From NCBI GenBank assembly GCA_039583875.1, contig CM077150.1, positions 188,794,375 to 188,858,374 on the forward strand: a DNA stretch of 64,000 nt, given 5' to 3'. This stretch comes from Platanthera guangdongensis. Its lineage: Eukaryota > Streptophyta > Magnoliopsida > Asparagales > Orchidaceae. The position numbers were made by a program, and so were the translations under genes. This document shows positions 32,244 to 42,369 of the stretch, piece after piece (position 1 is the stretch's first letter; every line of letters starts with the position of its first letter). The notes under the pieces are model-generated. The model was not told the DNA's origin. It saw only the letters and a program-made list of their open reading frames with translations, and searched no databases.

Positions 32244-33504
32244 TTTAAAGTTATTTTATCTGTCCCAATGCTCTTCGATACTGAGGGCTAAGAACGGTTA
32301 GCCACTCATCGGAATGAGGACGGCTTGCGTTGAAAGCAATAAAAGAAAGCAGTAAAAGGAAAGCAGTAAAGAAAGATGTAAAGGAAAGCAGTTAAGTGCA
32401 CGCCCTACTCAAACGAGTAGGACTGAAATGAAAGCAGTAAAATTACAAGTCCCGGCTCAAATGAGTGGGCAGGAGAAATAAAGTGAGTCCTACTCAAACG
32501 AGTAGGAGAAAATAAATGCACCCACGCACGCACTCTATTGAAATTGAAAACTCACACACAGACCTGCCATTTAACTCAAATGAGTAGGTGGTAAATAAAT
32601 GCTAGTACAAGTACTACTTAAATAATTACAGAAAAATAAAGACCTGCCATTTAACTCAAATGTGTAGGCGGTAAATAAAGTCCTGCCATTTAACTTCTAG
32701 CGAGTAGGTGGAAAAAAATACAACAAACTCACTCACTCTACAGAAAATTAAAACACACGCACACGTACAAGTCCTACTCAAACGAGTAAGCGGGAAATGA
32801 AATCACGTCATTTAACCCTTAACGAGTAGGCGAAAATAAATACAACACACGCACACGCTCTACAGAATTGAAAGAAAACTATAGAATCTATCTCACACAC
32901 GCTCGCACACGTACAAGAAAAAGGAAAAACTAAGTTGCTGAAAAATTAAAACAACAACATTTCTACCGCTAGTATGCGGTAGAAATGCATAAAAAGTGAA
33001 AATAAAAATTAACAAAGCAAAAAAGTTTGCAAATAAACACAAAATGAAAGTGCTCCAAAAATTAAAACGAATACATTTCTACCGCTAGAATGCAGTAGAA
33101 ATGAATAAAAAGAGTAAAGAAAAATTAAAGGGGCAAAAGTTTTTGAAAATAAAAGCAAAAATGAAATGTTTGGAAAATTAAAACGATTACGTTTTCATTC
33201 TTATAACTTTATAGAGACGCATAAAAAGTGGAAATAAAACTAAAACAGAACGAAAAGTTTTACGATACTAAAGAGGCTAAGTTAAAGAAAATTAAAAACC
33301 ACATTTTAAAACATTTTTATAAACCTATAGAAATGAAAACAAGGTAAAAATTACAAACTAAACCTAAACAAGCATGGAGCATGAAGATAATATTACGATT
33401 ACAACGGCTAGAAAATTGATAAATTTCTAAGTTACACAAGTTACCTAGGCTAAAGAAAAACATAAAAAACACAAAACGAGAAATGAAAAATCACTTAAGG
33501 TAGG
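32244..33504 (-). repeat. A2: R/U5 and leader side of an Athila-type LTR
   Basis: Continues the LTR at 42133-43088 across S1. No gene. It holds a series of inverted repeats: CCTACTC/GAGTAGG at 32404-32421 and 32489-32506, ACTC/GAGT within CCA/TGG at 32567-32590, and CATTTCTACCGC/GCGGTAGAAATG at 32958-32987 with a decayed second copy near 33079. The inner border (primer-binding site) is not recognisable. Confidence 0.5.
33500..33504. repeat. Target-site duplication GTAGG of S1 (left copy)
   Basis: GTAGG at 33500-33504 and 42133-42137 flanks the S1 LTRs. Confidence 0.9.
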
Positions 33505-33727
33505 TGAAAGTCCACCTAGTGTCAACTATGTGCACCTATGGGGGGGGGGGGGAATAGGTGACGAGTAGCGCTTTTGCGGAATTTACGAATGTACCTGCAC
33601 AATAAAAATAAAAAGCACAGCACACAGAATACACAGGCAATTTATAGTGGTTCCCCGACTTGGGTACATCCACTTTCCCCCTTCGACCTATCTCCCAACA
33701 AGGGACGACTCGGTCTCTTCTCCAACA

Positions 33728-33837
33728 GGATTGAAATCCAATCTCTGCACTATCGGAAGGAACCCTTCCACACGTGAGAGTCAACACTCCCACAAATCGG
33801 GTTGCACCCAACCCTTACAACACGGAACAAAAGTTCC
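33728..33837. repeat. Hairpin ladder in the S1 U5
   Basis: Five successive stems: GGAT/ATCC (33728-33739), GGAAGG/CCTTCC (33755-33769), GAGT/ACTC (33778-33789), GGGTTG/CAACCC (33799-33814), GGAAC/GTTCC (33824-33837). Loops are 3-4 bases. The 5' LTR copy (from 40714) keeps them. Confidence 0.8.
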
Positions 33838-34489
33838 TTTACAACAAAAGTAAATATAGAATGTACACGAGATACAAACTTCGTTTGGAGACTACGGTGT
33901 TCCTCTTCGTTCGACGACGTGTTCGTGAAGTCAACGAAGAGTCTACAACCTTGGTCTCTCTTGGAGAGGATCTCCCCGGAACCGGCGGCGGCAACACGAG
34001 CGGCGGCTAGCTTCGGGATCGGCGGCTATGATGATGAGCGGGTGCTGAACTTGAAGATCCAAACTTCGTAGCGAAGCTAGCTTGGTCTTCCAACGGTCAC
34101 TCTAGGATCAGTCGTCTCGATCGATTCGGACGGGGGAGTTTTTCCCGGTCAACAAATCGAGAGACAAGAGATCTCCGGATAGACACGTGAGACTCAGAGC
34201 TTTGCTAAGCTTCTGTCGCCGGAGATCGGGAAGAAAGAGATCTACAGCGGCGACCAACTTATCGCGAGCAGTGGCGGCGGCGACGGAGCGGAAGCCGGGA
34301 TCTAGGGTTTGTCCGAGCTCGCGTATGTCTCGTTTTCTTCGCTACTTTACTGTTCAAAAATACCCCTGTATTTATACATTGAAGATCCATACAATATGAC
34401 CATTGTGGGTCCCACAAGTAGAAACCCGCAATCCGGTTCAAACTAGTCCAGCGGCATAATCCGGTCCAGCAGCATCCCGAGAAATCGCC

Positions 34490-34810
34490 AAGTGAAAATC
34501 GGCGAGAATTGCAGGTGATTCTCGACGAATCGGCGAGAATCACCAAGTGATTCTCGACGATTCGTCGAGGATCGCTAGTGATTCTCGCCGAATCACTTAT
34601 TGATTCTCAGCGATTTTCACTTGGTATTCATGAGCTGCTTAACCACAGGTTCGGCGAGAATCACTAGTGATTCTCGCCGAATCTTACTTGGCACCGTTTT
34701 GAGGTAGCCAGAAGGGGTCGGCGAGAATCACTAATGATTCTCGTCGATTCGGCGAGAATCACTAGTGATTCTCTCCGAATCGGCGAGAATCACTTGGTGA
34801 TTCTCGTCGA
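34490..34810. repeat. Palindromic array in the S1 3' LTR U3
   Basis: Repeats of CGGCGAGAATCACT and its complement. 34650-34681 is a perfect 32-bp palindrome (arm TTCGGCGAGAATCACT). The same array is at 41478-41798 in the other LTR, its 32-bp palindrome at 41636-41667. Confidence 0.93.
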
Positions 34811-35146
34811 ATTTTCCTTGGACAAATTTTCGTCTTCCACCCAGGAGCTGCTCCTTGACCCATCCATGCTCCTTGTCTTCTCTTGCATATGAACGACCCT
34901 GTACTTGAAAGTAAGTGCACTCCAATAGAGAGAGTACACGTAGGCCAACACACTGATCTGCTCAACGAGGGATTACGTCTTGCAGACCCGTGTATATTGA
35001 CCTACTGCACCCTGACATTGGTGTGCACTTAGCGTGGAGGAGCTGCAAGTACAACTTAAGATGTTTCATCAAATACATTGTGAATTCATCTTAGCTTGAC
35101 AGGTGGCTTCCTCAAATCCAGGTAATTGTGGATACAATACCCAACA

Positions 35147-35158
35147 ATCTCCCCCTAT
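35147..35158 (-). other. S1 polypurine tract
   Basis: ATAGGGGGAGAT on the minus strand before TGTTGGGT; the same tract precedes the S3 LTR at 43781-43793. Confidence 0.9.
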
Positions 35159-35400
35159 TTGACGAAGCCAAAACCCTACTAGCTAAGATGAATAACACCT
35201 ATCAAATAATAAACATAGTATTCAGAAATTAAACATGCAGCACAAGAGAATATATGCAACCAGATCAGGACTTGAGTCATTCACAAATTCAAATATATAT
35301 ACCAATATATATATGTACACATATAATCTCAGAATTGTTCATATGATAACAATAATCATTAAAGGTTCTTAAGACAAAGTGACAAGCTATAAGTTATTGA

Positions 35401-37728
35401 CTATTTTTCCTTAGCTAAGTCACCCTTAGGATTTTGAGCCAAGTACTTCTTGCTTTGCCTCTCCATGTATTCTTTGGGCTTCGGGTAATACCTAGGAGGA
35501 GGAACTTTATCTGCATCCTTGTTGTTTCTGAAAAAGATGTTGCGTTTCGCTTCAAACGTTTTGTGCGTTTCCCACTCATACTGGCTATATACTTCGTTTC
35601 GATTGATCTCTCCTCTTTCTTGCAGCCAGAAGGTGTCTAAGATGATGTTCCTTGAAACTGGACTCCACCTTTCGTTTCGTACATCCTCCTCACCCATTCT
35701 GATTCTCTTCTCAGCTAGAGTCTCCTTGGAGGTCCCTTCCTGAACTTTTCTCTTTCCCCTGGCTGTTGCTAAGGCCTCTTGGTCAAACATGCTCCTCAGT
35801 TTAGCTTTGGATAGAGCCCTAGCATCAGCGTCATTTGTGGGAACATCTGCAGTACTTGTACTTAAATCCTCAGCAGCACATACTCCCTCAGCGGCCGTAG
35901 ATGTCTCAGGAACATGAATACCTGCAGGATTGTCAGGCAGAACGACGCCTAACGTACCTAACGCCTGTTAGAGCATCCACCAGCAGCTCTCATAGACATA
36001 TTTGCTTGATTGTGCGAAGTTTGTGCTCATGCTTTCTTGAAGCTCGGCCAACTTAGCTATATACTCTTTCTCCCCCTTTTTGGCTTCGACAGCGATGCAG
36101 TTTGCATATGAGTGCAGGGAGTCATCAATATGCTTGGTGGTCCGGGAGAACTCAGTAACTAAGGCTTGCTGATTGGTGTTAAGAGTTACCATATTAACGT
36201 CAAACTTTTGAATGTTGTTGGCGACAACATGTGCATTCTGATTTACGACAGCAAGAGTATCAGTATTCTTCTTCAATCCGGCCATGAGAAGTGTGACAGC
36301 TTGGCCGGCCTCGGTGTAATTTTCTTCGAATTTCTTCTCCATTACGTCCAGTTTATGGTTGATCTCCACCATATTCTTAAGCATGAGATTTTCAGATGTC
36401 TTGATTCTTTTCAGCAGTGTTTTCTGAGCTTTATCAAAAGAGGCTTTAAGTTCATTCACTATACCCTGAACGACATTGACAGTGTGAGTGGCTAGCTCAT
36501 CTCGTAACGGAATAGTCGGAGGCACTTCTTGGCCTTGCTCTTCAGCAGACGCATCTGTAGAGCTGGATACAATCACAGTCTCTAATGGAGGAATGTTGGC
36601 GGCCTCTTTAGATGTTTCAGTCTCCCCCTCCACTGGTGCAGGCTTGTCAGATGGAGGTTCAACAGGATCCGGAGCCTCAAATACTTCATGTCCCTTGTGC
36701 CCTTCATCTTCCTCGTCATCATCCATGAACTCATCTTCATCAGCAGCCTCTTCCAATTCTTTGTCAGCAGTCTCTTCCAATTCTTTGTCAGCAGGCTCCA
36801 TTGCATCAGCTTCGGTTCCTTGAGTGTTTCTGTTCAGGACCTCCTCATACTCCAGCTCAGGTTCACTTTCTTCATGAATTTCGGCCACCGCATCCCTGGC
36901 CACCTGGGAGATGTCAGATATTACCTCAGTATGAGGGGGTAGAGGCTCCCCCTCGATTCCTGCAGTCAAGGTATCAGGAATTTCACCGGGGGTTACTGCT
37001 GGGGATACTCCCTGTTGCTCTTCCACTGCAGTCTGCCCAATACGCCTCTCCCATCGATCAAACACACTTGTGTCCATCTTCTTCAAGTAGTGGAGAGGGA
37101 CACCTTTGCTCATGTCAAACTTGTCTCCATTTAGTTGGTTTAGATATAGACTTATGATGCGGCCAAAACTCGGAGTGCCCAAGGTGTCCTTGATCTTCTC
37201 GAACATCAACTCCCCCTAGTTGAACCTCTTACGGCAGACAACAGCTATCAGGATCTTGAACATATCTCCTGAGATATGGTCATGAGAGCCCGGTTTGCAG
37301 ATGAGCACCTTTCCAATAATGTCTGACAGGAGCTTCCCTTCTTCATTCATATCCTTCCTCTTTATTGATCGAGTTCCTCGTTGGAGACCACAGAATAAGA
37401 GAGTTCTGTTTTTGTCATCATCCTCCAGATAGTCCTCATGCTCCGAGCTAGAAAGCTGCAGATAGCGGGTCAGCTTGCTGGCAGACATCTTGACCTTTGC
37501 CCCAGCCACCTTGCTTTTGATTAATGAGTCGCCATTTCGGAGTCTTGCGGTGGCGAAGAATTCTAGTACCTCTTTGTCCAAAATTTTGCAAGGGTGCTCC
37601 AAGATGAATGTTAGCCCAGCCTCTTCCAGCATCAGAATGATGTTGCGGAATTCGTCCGAGGCGTGAGAAAACCCAGTCCGAACAAGCTCGCAACCAGTGA
37701 CCAACCCAGCAGTTGTCCTTGGGGCCAT
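35401..37728 (-). pseudogene. S1 env-like/extra ORF with two in-frame stops
   Basis: One frame of 776 codons from ATG 37728, broken by TAG (37216-37218) and TAA (35968-35970), with no frameshift. Residues 1-250 form a globular part ending LYLNQLNGDKFDMSKGVPLHYL, similar in style to the putative plant transposon domain (Transposase_32 type) found in extra genes of plant elements. Then comes an acidic, Pro/Glu-rich stretch, with ELEETADKELEEAADEDEFM around codons 315-335, and a coiled-coil region (about 420-580). The last 130 codons are basic (RKVQEGTSKETLAEKRIRM). I see no signal peptide or membrane segment. Its place before the polypurine tract matches the env-like gene of Sireviruses; function unknown. 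Confidence 0.7.
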
Positions 37729-38848
37729 TGCAGATCTAGAGAGAGAATCCCTACTCTAAGCGTTAATGAACATTCAAAAAGAAAGCGTCACTAGTGAGAG
37801 CGTCCAAGTACGGGTGAGGAAGAGGTTACCTAAGGGCTTATACGGAAGTGAGTTGGTGAGCTTCCTGTGAGAACTCTTCCTCGAGCGTCCTTTGGGAAGA
37901 CCTTCGGTGGATAGGAGAGTTTCCTGCAGGGTTCGGCCTTGCTAGAACCTTGCGAGAACCTTCTCGATTTGACGATGGACCTTGCGAGAACCTTGCGGTC
38001 ACAGAGACACTTCGCGATGCGACAAGAACCTTGCGAGAACTTACGGGAAGAAGATGGAGAGCCGGATTCGTGTAGCGATGAGCTTCCTGCGGGTCTCTAC
38101 GAGTCGGCGGGAGAGCTCCTGTGGGTTTCGGCAAGTCTGCGGGTTTCGGCGAGTCGGCGGAAGACCTCTTGCGGGATATCTGCTGCGACATGAGGCGGGA
38201 TTCATGAAGAAGGTGAAGGGTCGGCGTGATTTGTCTAATTCGGCGAGATTTCCAGTATATAATGGGTCGACGGGATTTGTCTAATTCGAAATTGAGAGGT
38301 TTCTTGACTAGGAATTTTCACGTTGAGACGCATTGCAACATTTTTGAATTCTTCTGATGTCAAGTCAATATAAAAAATGATAAATACATGTATATTTTAA
38401 AGTCAATCTATTTGGATTTGAATGAGGCTTTTCCAAAAACTTTTTGATGTCAATTGTGAGTTGTCGAGATTCACGATGACATATCTTCGTTAACTCTTTA
38501 TTGATGTATAAAGGTTTGCATGCATCGAGTTAACCTATCCTTAGAGGTGCCCACATACATGTATAAGCATAAGTATAAATATACACATGGATAGACATAT
38601 ATATATATATATATATTTTAAATGAGGATGGAATATGACGCAAGTCCTTGAACTGATCAAGATTACCTGAGATTTTGAGAGTCATCGTCTTAGTCCCACA
38701 GGTAGAACATATTAGAGGCTCAATGTGAGTATGCTCAAACATATATCACATCTGTTATTGCAGACGCTTGTTCCAATGTAGTCTTGAGCCACCTACTGTC
38801 TAGGTCCCATTATATTCACGGGAACCTAGACTACCCTGCAAGAAAGAA
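37729..38848 (-). other. S1 gag to env-like spacer; site of the missing pol
   Basis: No gene. Just after the gag stop, 38770-38810 (minus) reads WDLDSRW in one frame, a probable relic of the WxLDSG protease active site, after which pol homology ends. The remainder has (TA)n at 38598-38614 and scattered CTTGCGAGAACC repeats (37950-38045). About 3.5 kb of pol is absent. Confidence 0.6.
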
Positions 38849-40420
38849 TTACTTTACCTTAGGAACCCAAATCATATTGGGTCCTAGGTTCCTGTTAGCA
38901 TAAGCACGCAACTGCCTTCCTTCAGAAAACTTGTCTGGAAGACTACCTCTGTCCCGAGAATGTGAATAAGCCCTTGCCGTGGGCACAGAGGGGTTGTGCC
39001 AACAGTCGATGGCAAAGTGTCCCACTTTGCCACAGCACCAACATGGGTGAATGTTGTATCGCCGTTTCCGACCTGATCTCGTGACTGATGTAGTCACGGT
39101 CCTAGGTCTAAACGGGATAGGGCATGATCTTGTCACAAAAATTCCTCTTCCATCGTGACACGTGGAAGGGTGGAAAGAATGCATGTTATGTGCGTTATGA
39201 GGCCGGGAAGGTGGTGCCATTCTTTCAGGCATCTCCCTTACAGAGGCCCCATGGAACCTGACATCATGACTTCTATCCTCTCTATCCCGTGTCCTCGAGT
39301 GGTGAGAAGTCTTCTGTGAGCTGGGACATGCAGCTCCACACTGTGTTGAGGTAGTGGCAGTGAATACAAAGGGCTCAGAATGAGCCTTGGGTATTTCCTC
39401 ATGGGTGGCCATGACGGCCCTTGCACTATGGACGTTTCCACATGGGGACAGATCACCCTTGCAGTGACCACGACTATTCCTGTGGTCATACCTGAAAGCA
39501 TGATGAGTTGCCTTCCTGCTTGGAGTGGGGGGTCGGAATACCGTTTCCCCATTTCTCCACGAATTGATAATCCGGGAGATCCACCCGTTTTCTTGCTTTC
39601 TCTTAATAGCATCAACCAAGGAGAAGTTTGATACTATTCTTTTCTCATTCTCCAGACTATTCTCTAGAGCTGAGATCTTAGAGTCCTTGGCCTTGTTGGA
39701 CGCCAATTGGAGAACCAACAAGACCTTCAGTCGAGCAATCTCTTGAGCTTGCTCCTCAGCAAGTAGGTTGCTTGACTGAAGGGCTCTTTTCAGGGAATCA
39801 GAATTTTCTGGAGGAACGCAGTTCCTGTCTTCAGAAATTTCAAGAGATACGGGGCAGGACGAAGAAGTTACCTGCTCCTCAGCGATATTGTCATTAGAGC
39901 CAGTGACCATTGTGTCATCCTCATCAGAGCTACTTTCCTCACTGTCCTCTTCAGTCTCTGACACGGACACTGGAGCTCTGATGCAGTTCGAGGGATCCTT
40001 GCCTTCATCTTTAGAAGTGAGGACCCCCACATACGCTTCATCCTCTGATTGACAGCATATTCCAGCTTTCTCTGACCCCCCCATCAGCTCTGAGATCATC
40101 ATCCACAGAGATTTAGCCGTTCTACATTTTTCCAATCTAGAGCGAGAGGCTCCAGACCAGATATCCATAATGATTTGACGAATCCTCTCATCCAAGTGAA
40201 ATAGTGATAGTTTCGTCTCTGACATCTCAGCAATGCCCATGGGCACTTGGATCCCAGAGTCGGAGATCTTCATGGGAATAAACGGACCCTCTTCCAGGAT
40301 GAAGGATGCTCGAGGATCGATAGCATCAAGGTGAAATGACACTCTCATTCTCCAGATGGGATAATAATCCTTTGTGCATGCGGGGAGTTTGAGTGGCGGT
40401 ATCTCATAATCCAGATCCAT
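38849..40420 (-). CDS. S1 Sirevirus-like gag
   Basis: 523 residues from ATG 40420, uninterrupted. The N-terminus (MDLDYEIPPLKLPACTKDYY) and EEGPFIPMK block are those of Sirevirus gag. The UBN2-type region stops at SLWMMISELMGGSEKA and passes straight into an acidic Ser-rich linker, so its central segment seems deleted in frame. A coiled-coil stretch follows (about 210-270), then a His/Arg-rich region and a CCHC knuckle CWCCGKVGHFAIDCW (about 475-490). It ends at WVPKVK, the usual gag-pol border. Likely RNA-binding; shell formation is doubtful without the lost segment. The frame staying open suggests recent activity. Confidence 0.85.
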   Translation of the reverse strand: MDLDYEIPPLKLPACTKDYYPIWRMRVSFHLDAIDPRASFILEEGPFIPMKISDSGIQVPMGIAEMSETKLSLFHLDERIRQIIMDIWSGASRSRLEKCRTAKSLWMMISELMGGSEKAGICCQSEDEAYVGVLTSKDEGKDPSNCIRAPVSVSETEEDSEESSSDEDDTMVTGSNDNIAEEQVTSSSCPVSLEISEDRNCVPPENSDSLKRALQSSNLLAEEQAQEIARLKVLLVLQLASNKAKDSKISALENSLENEKRIVSNFSLVDAIKRKQENGWISRIINSWRNGETVFRPPTPSRKATHHAFRYDHRNSRGHCKGDLSPCGNVHSARAVMATHEEIPKAHSEPFVFTATTSTQCGAACPSSQKTSHHSRTRDREDRSHDVRFHGASVREMPERMAPPSRPHNAHNMHSFHPSTCHDGRGIFVTRSCPIPFRPRTVTTSVTRSGRKRRYNIHPCWCCGKVGHFAIDCWHNPSVPTARAYSHSRDRGSLPDKFSEGRQLRAYANRNLGPNMIWVPKVK

Positions 40421-40476
40421 GCTTCTGACACTGGTGGCAGGATTCTACTCAAGGTGTTAACCTTTGAAGAGAAACC

Positions 40477-40490
40477 TCCCTCTGATACCA
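40477..40490 (-). other. S1 primer-binding site
   Basis: TGGTATCAGAGGGA on the minus strand, two bases from the 5' LTR; initiator tRNA-Met type. Confidence 0.88.
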
Positions 40491-40492
40491 CT

Positions 40493-42132
40493 TGAAAGTC
40501 CACCTAGTATCAACTATGTGCACCTATGGGGGGGGGGGAATAGGTGACGAGTAGCGCTTTTGCGGAATTTACGAATGTACCTGCACAATAAAAATAAAAA
40601 GCACAGCACACAGAATACACAGGCAATTTATAGTGGTTCCCCGACTTGGGTACATCCACTTTCCCCCTTCGACCTATCTCCCAACAAGGGACGACTCGGT
40701 CTCTTCTCCAACAGGATTGAAATCCAATCCCTGCACTATCGGAAGGAACCCTTCCACACGTGAGAGTCAACACTCCCACAAATCGGATTGCACCCAACCC
40801 TTACAACACGGAACAACAGTTCCTTTACAACAAAAGTAAATATAGAATGTACACGAGATACAAACTTCGTTTGGAGACTACGGTGTTCCTCTTCGTTTGA
40901 CGACGTGTTCGTGAAGTCAACAAAGAGTCTACAACCTTGGTCTCTCTTGGAGAGGATCTCCCCGGAACCGGCGGCGGCAACACGAGCGGCGGCTAGCTTC
41001 GGGATCGGCGGCTATGATGATGAGCGGCTGCTGAACTTGAAGATCCAAACTTCGTAGCGAAGCTAGCTTGGTCTTCCAACGGTCACTCTAGGATCAGTCG
41101 TCTCGATCGATTCAGACGGGGGAGTTTTTCCCGGTCAACAAATCGAGAGACAAGAGATCTCCGGATAGACACGTGAGACTCAGAGCTTTGCTAAGCTTCT
41201 GTCGCCGGAGATCGGGAAGAAAGAGATCTACAGCGGCGACCAACTTATCGCGAGCAGTGGCGGCGGCGACGGAGCGGAAGCCGGGATCTAGGGTTTGTCC
41301 AAGCTCGCGTATGTCTCGTTTTCTTTGCTACTTTACTGTTCAAAAATACCCCTGTATTTATACATTGAAGACCCATACAATATGACCGTTGTGGGTCCCA
41401 CAAGTGGAAACCCGCAATCCGGTTCAAACTAGTCCAGCGGCATAATCCGGTCCAGCAGCATCCCGAGAAATCGCCAAGTGAAAATCGGCGAGAATCGCAG
41501 GTGATTCTCGACGAATCGGCGAGAATCACCAAGTGATTCTCGACGATTCGTCGAGAATCGCTAGTGATTCTCGCCGAATCACTTATTGATTCTCAGCGAT
41601 TTTCACTTGGTATTCATGAGCTGCTTAACCACAGGTTCGGCGAGAATCACTAGTGATTCTCGCCGAATCTTACTTGGCACCATTTTGAGGTAGCCAGAAG
41701 GGGTCGGCGAGAATCACTAATGATTCTCGTCGATTCGGCGAGAATCACTAGTGATTCTCGCCGAATCGGCGAGAATCACTTGGTGATTCTCGTCGAATTT
41801 TCCTTGGACGAATTTTCGTCTTCCACCCAGGAGCTGCTCCTTGACCCATCCATGCTCCTTGTCTTCTCTTGCATATGAACGGCCCTGTACTTGAAAGTAA
41901 GTGCACTCCAATAGAGAGAGTACACGTAGGCCAACACACTAATCTGCTCAACGAGGGATTACGTCTTGCAGACCCGTGTATATTGACCTACTGCACCCTG
42001 ACATTGGTGTGCACTTAGCGTGGAGGAGCTGCAAGTACAACTTAAGATGTTTCATCAAATACATTGTGAATTCATCTTAGCTTGACAGGTGGCTTCCTCA
42101 AATCCAGGTAATTGTGGATACAATACCCAACA
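40493..42132 (-). repeat. S1 5' LTR
   Basis: 1640 bp. TATA box GTATAAATAC (minus) at 41354-41363, palindromic array at 41478-41798 upstream, hairpin ladder at 40714-40825 downstream. This is the copy that would start the genomic RNA. Confidence 0.93.
41354..41363 (-). promoter_or_regulatory. S1 5' LTR TATA box
   Basis: GTATAAATAC on the minus strand, about 115 bp downstream of the palindromic array; conserved in the other LTR. Confidence 0.65.
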
Positions 42133-42349
42133 GTAGGGCGCTTTGGCGGATTTTCATACAACATAGAGGAGAAAGAAGCATTTCTATTAAGAAAACAAGT
42201 GGTTACAATAAAGCAAAAATAAATACATAAAAGAGGGGGGGGGGGGGGGGGAAGAAAATCCCTTACATACATAAACAGCCCCCAAGAACAGCCCTAACCT
42301 ATGCAAAGTGGTTCAAAAAAAGGGAACCCCGGGCTCATACAGCAGCTGG

Positions 42350-42360
42350 CCTTTTATAGG
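42350..42360 (-). promoter_or_regulatory. A2 LTR TATA box
   Basis: CCTATAAAAGG on the minus strand, immediately downstream of the dyad cluster; sets the orientation of A2. Confidence 0.65.
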
Positions 42361-42369
42361 AAAAATTTT

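Larger units (their letters stand above)
33505..35146 (-). repeat. S1 3' LTR
   Basis: TGAAAGTCC...ACCCAACA on the plus strand. Contains a poly-G tract at 33540-33552, five U5 hairpins (33728-33837), a TATA box GTATAAATAC (minus, 34368-34377) and the palindromic array 34490-34810 upstream of it. Confidence 0.93.
33505..42132 (-). mobile_element. S1: Sirevirus-like non-autonomous element (gag and env-like, no pol)
   Basis: 8.63 kb, minus strand, LTRs of 1642 and 1640 bp differing at about 21 positions by eye (1.3 percent), primer-binding site, polypurine tract and GTAGG duplication. The interior (35147-40492) has gag then an env-like frame, but no protease, integrase, RT or RNase H. Sirevirus affinity comes from the LTR start TGTTGGGTATTG, the gag N-terminus (WRMRVSFHL...EEGPFIPMK) and the extra 3' gene. 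Confidence 0.92.

Noticed and set aside
34187..34399. Small Arg-rich frames in the S1 LTRs (also 41173-41385)
   Set aside because: Duplicated only because the LTR is; antisense to the element and lacking domains.
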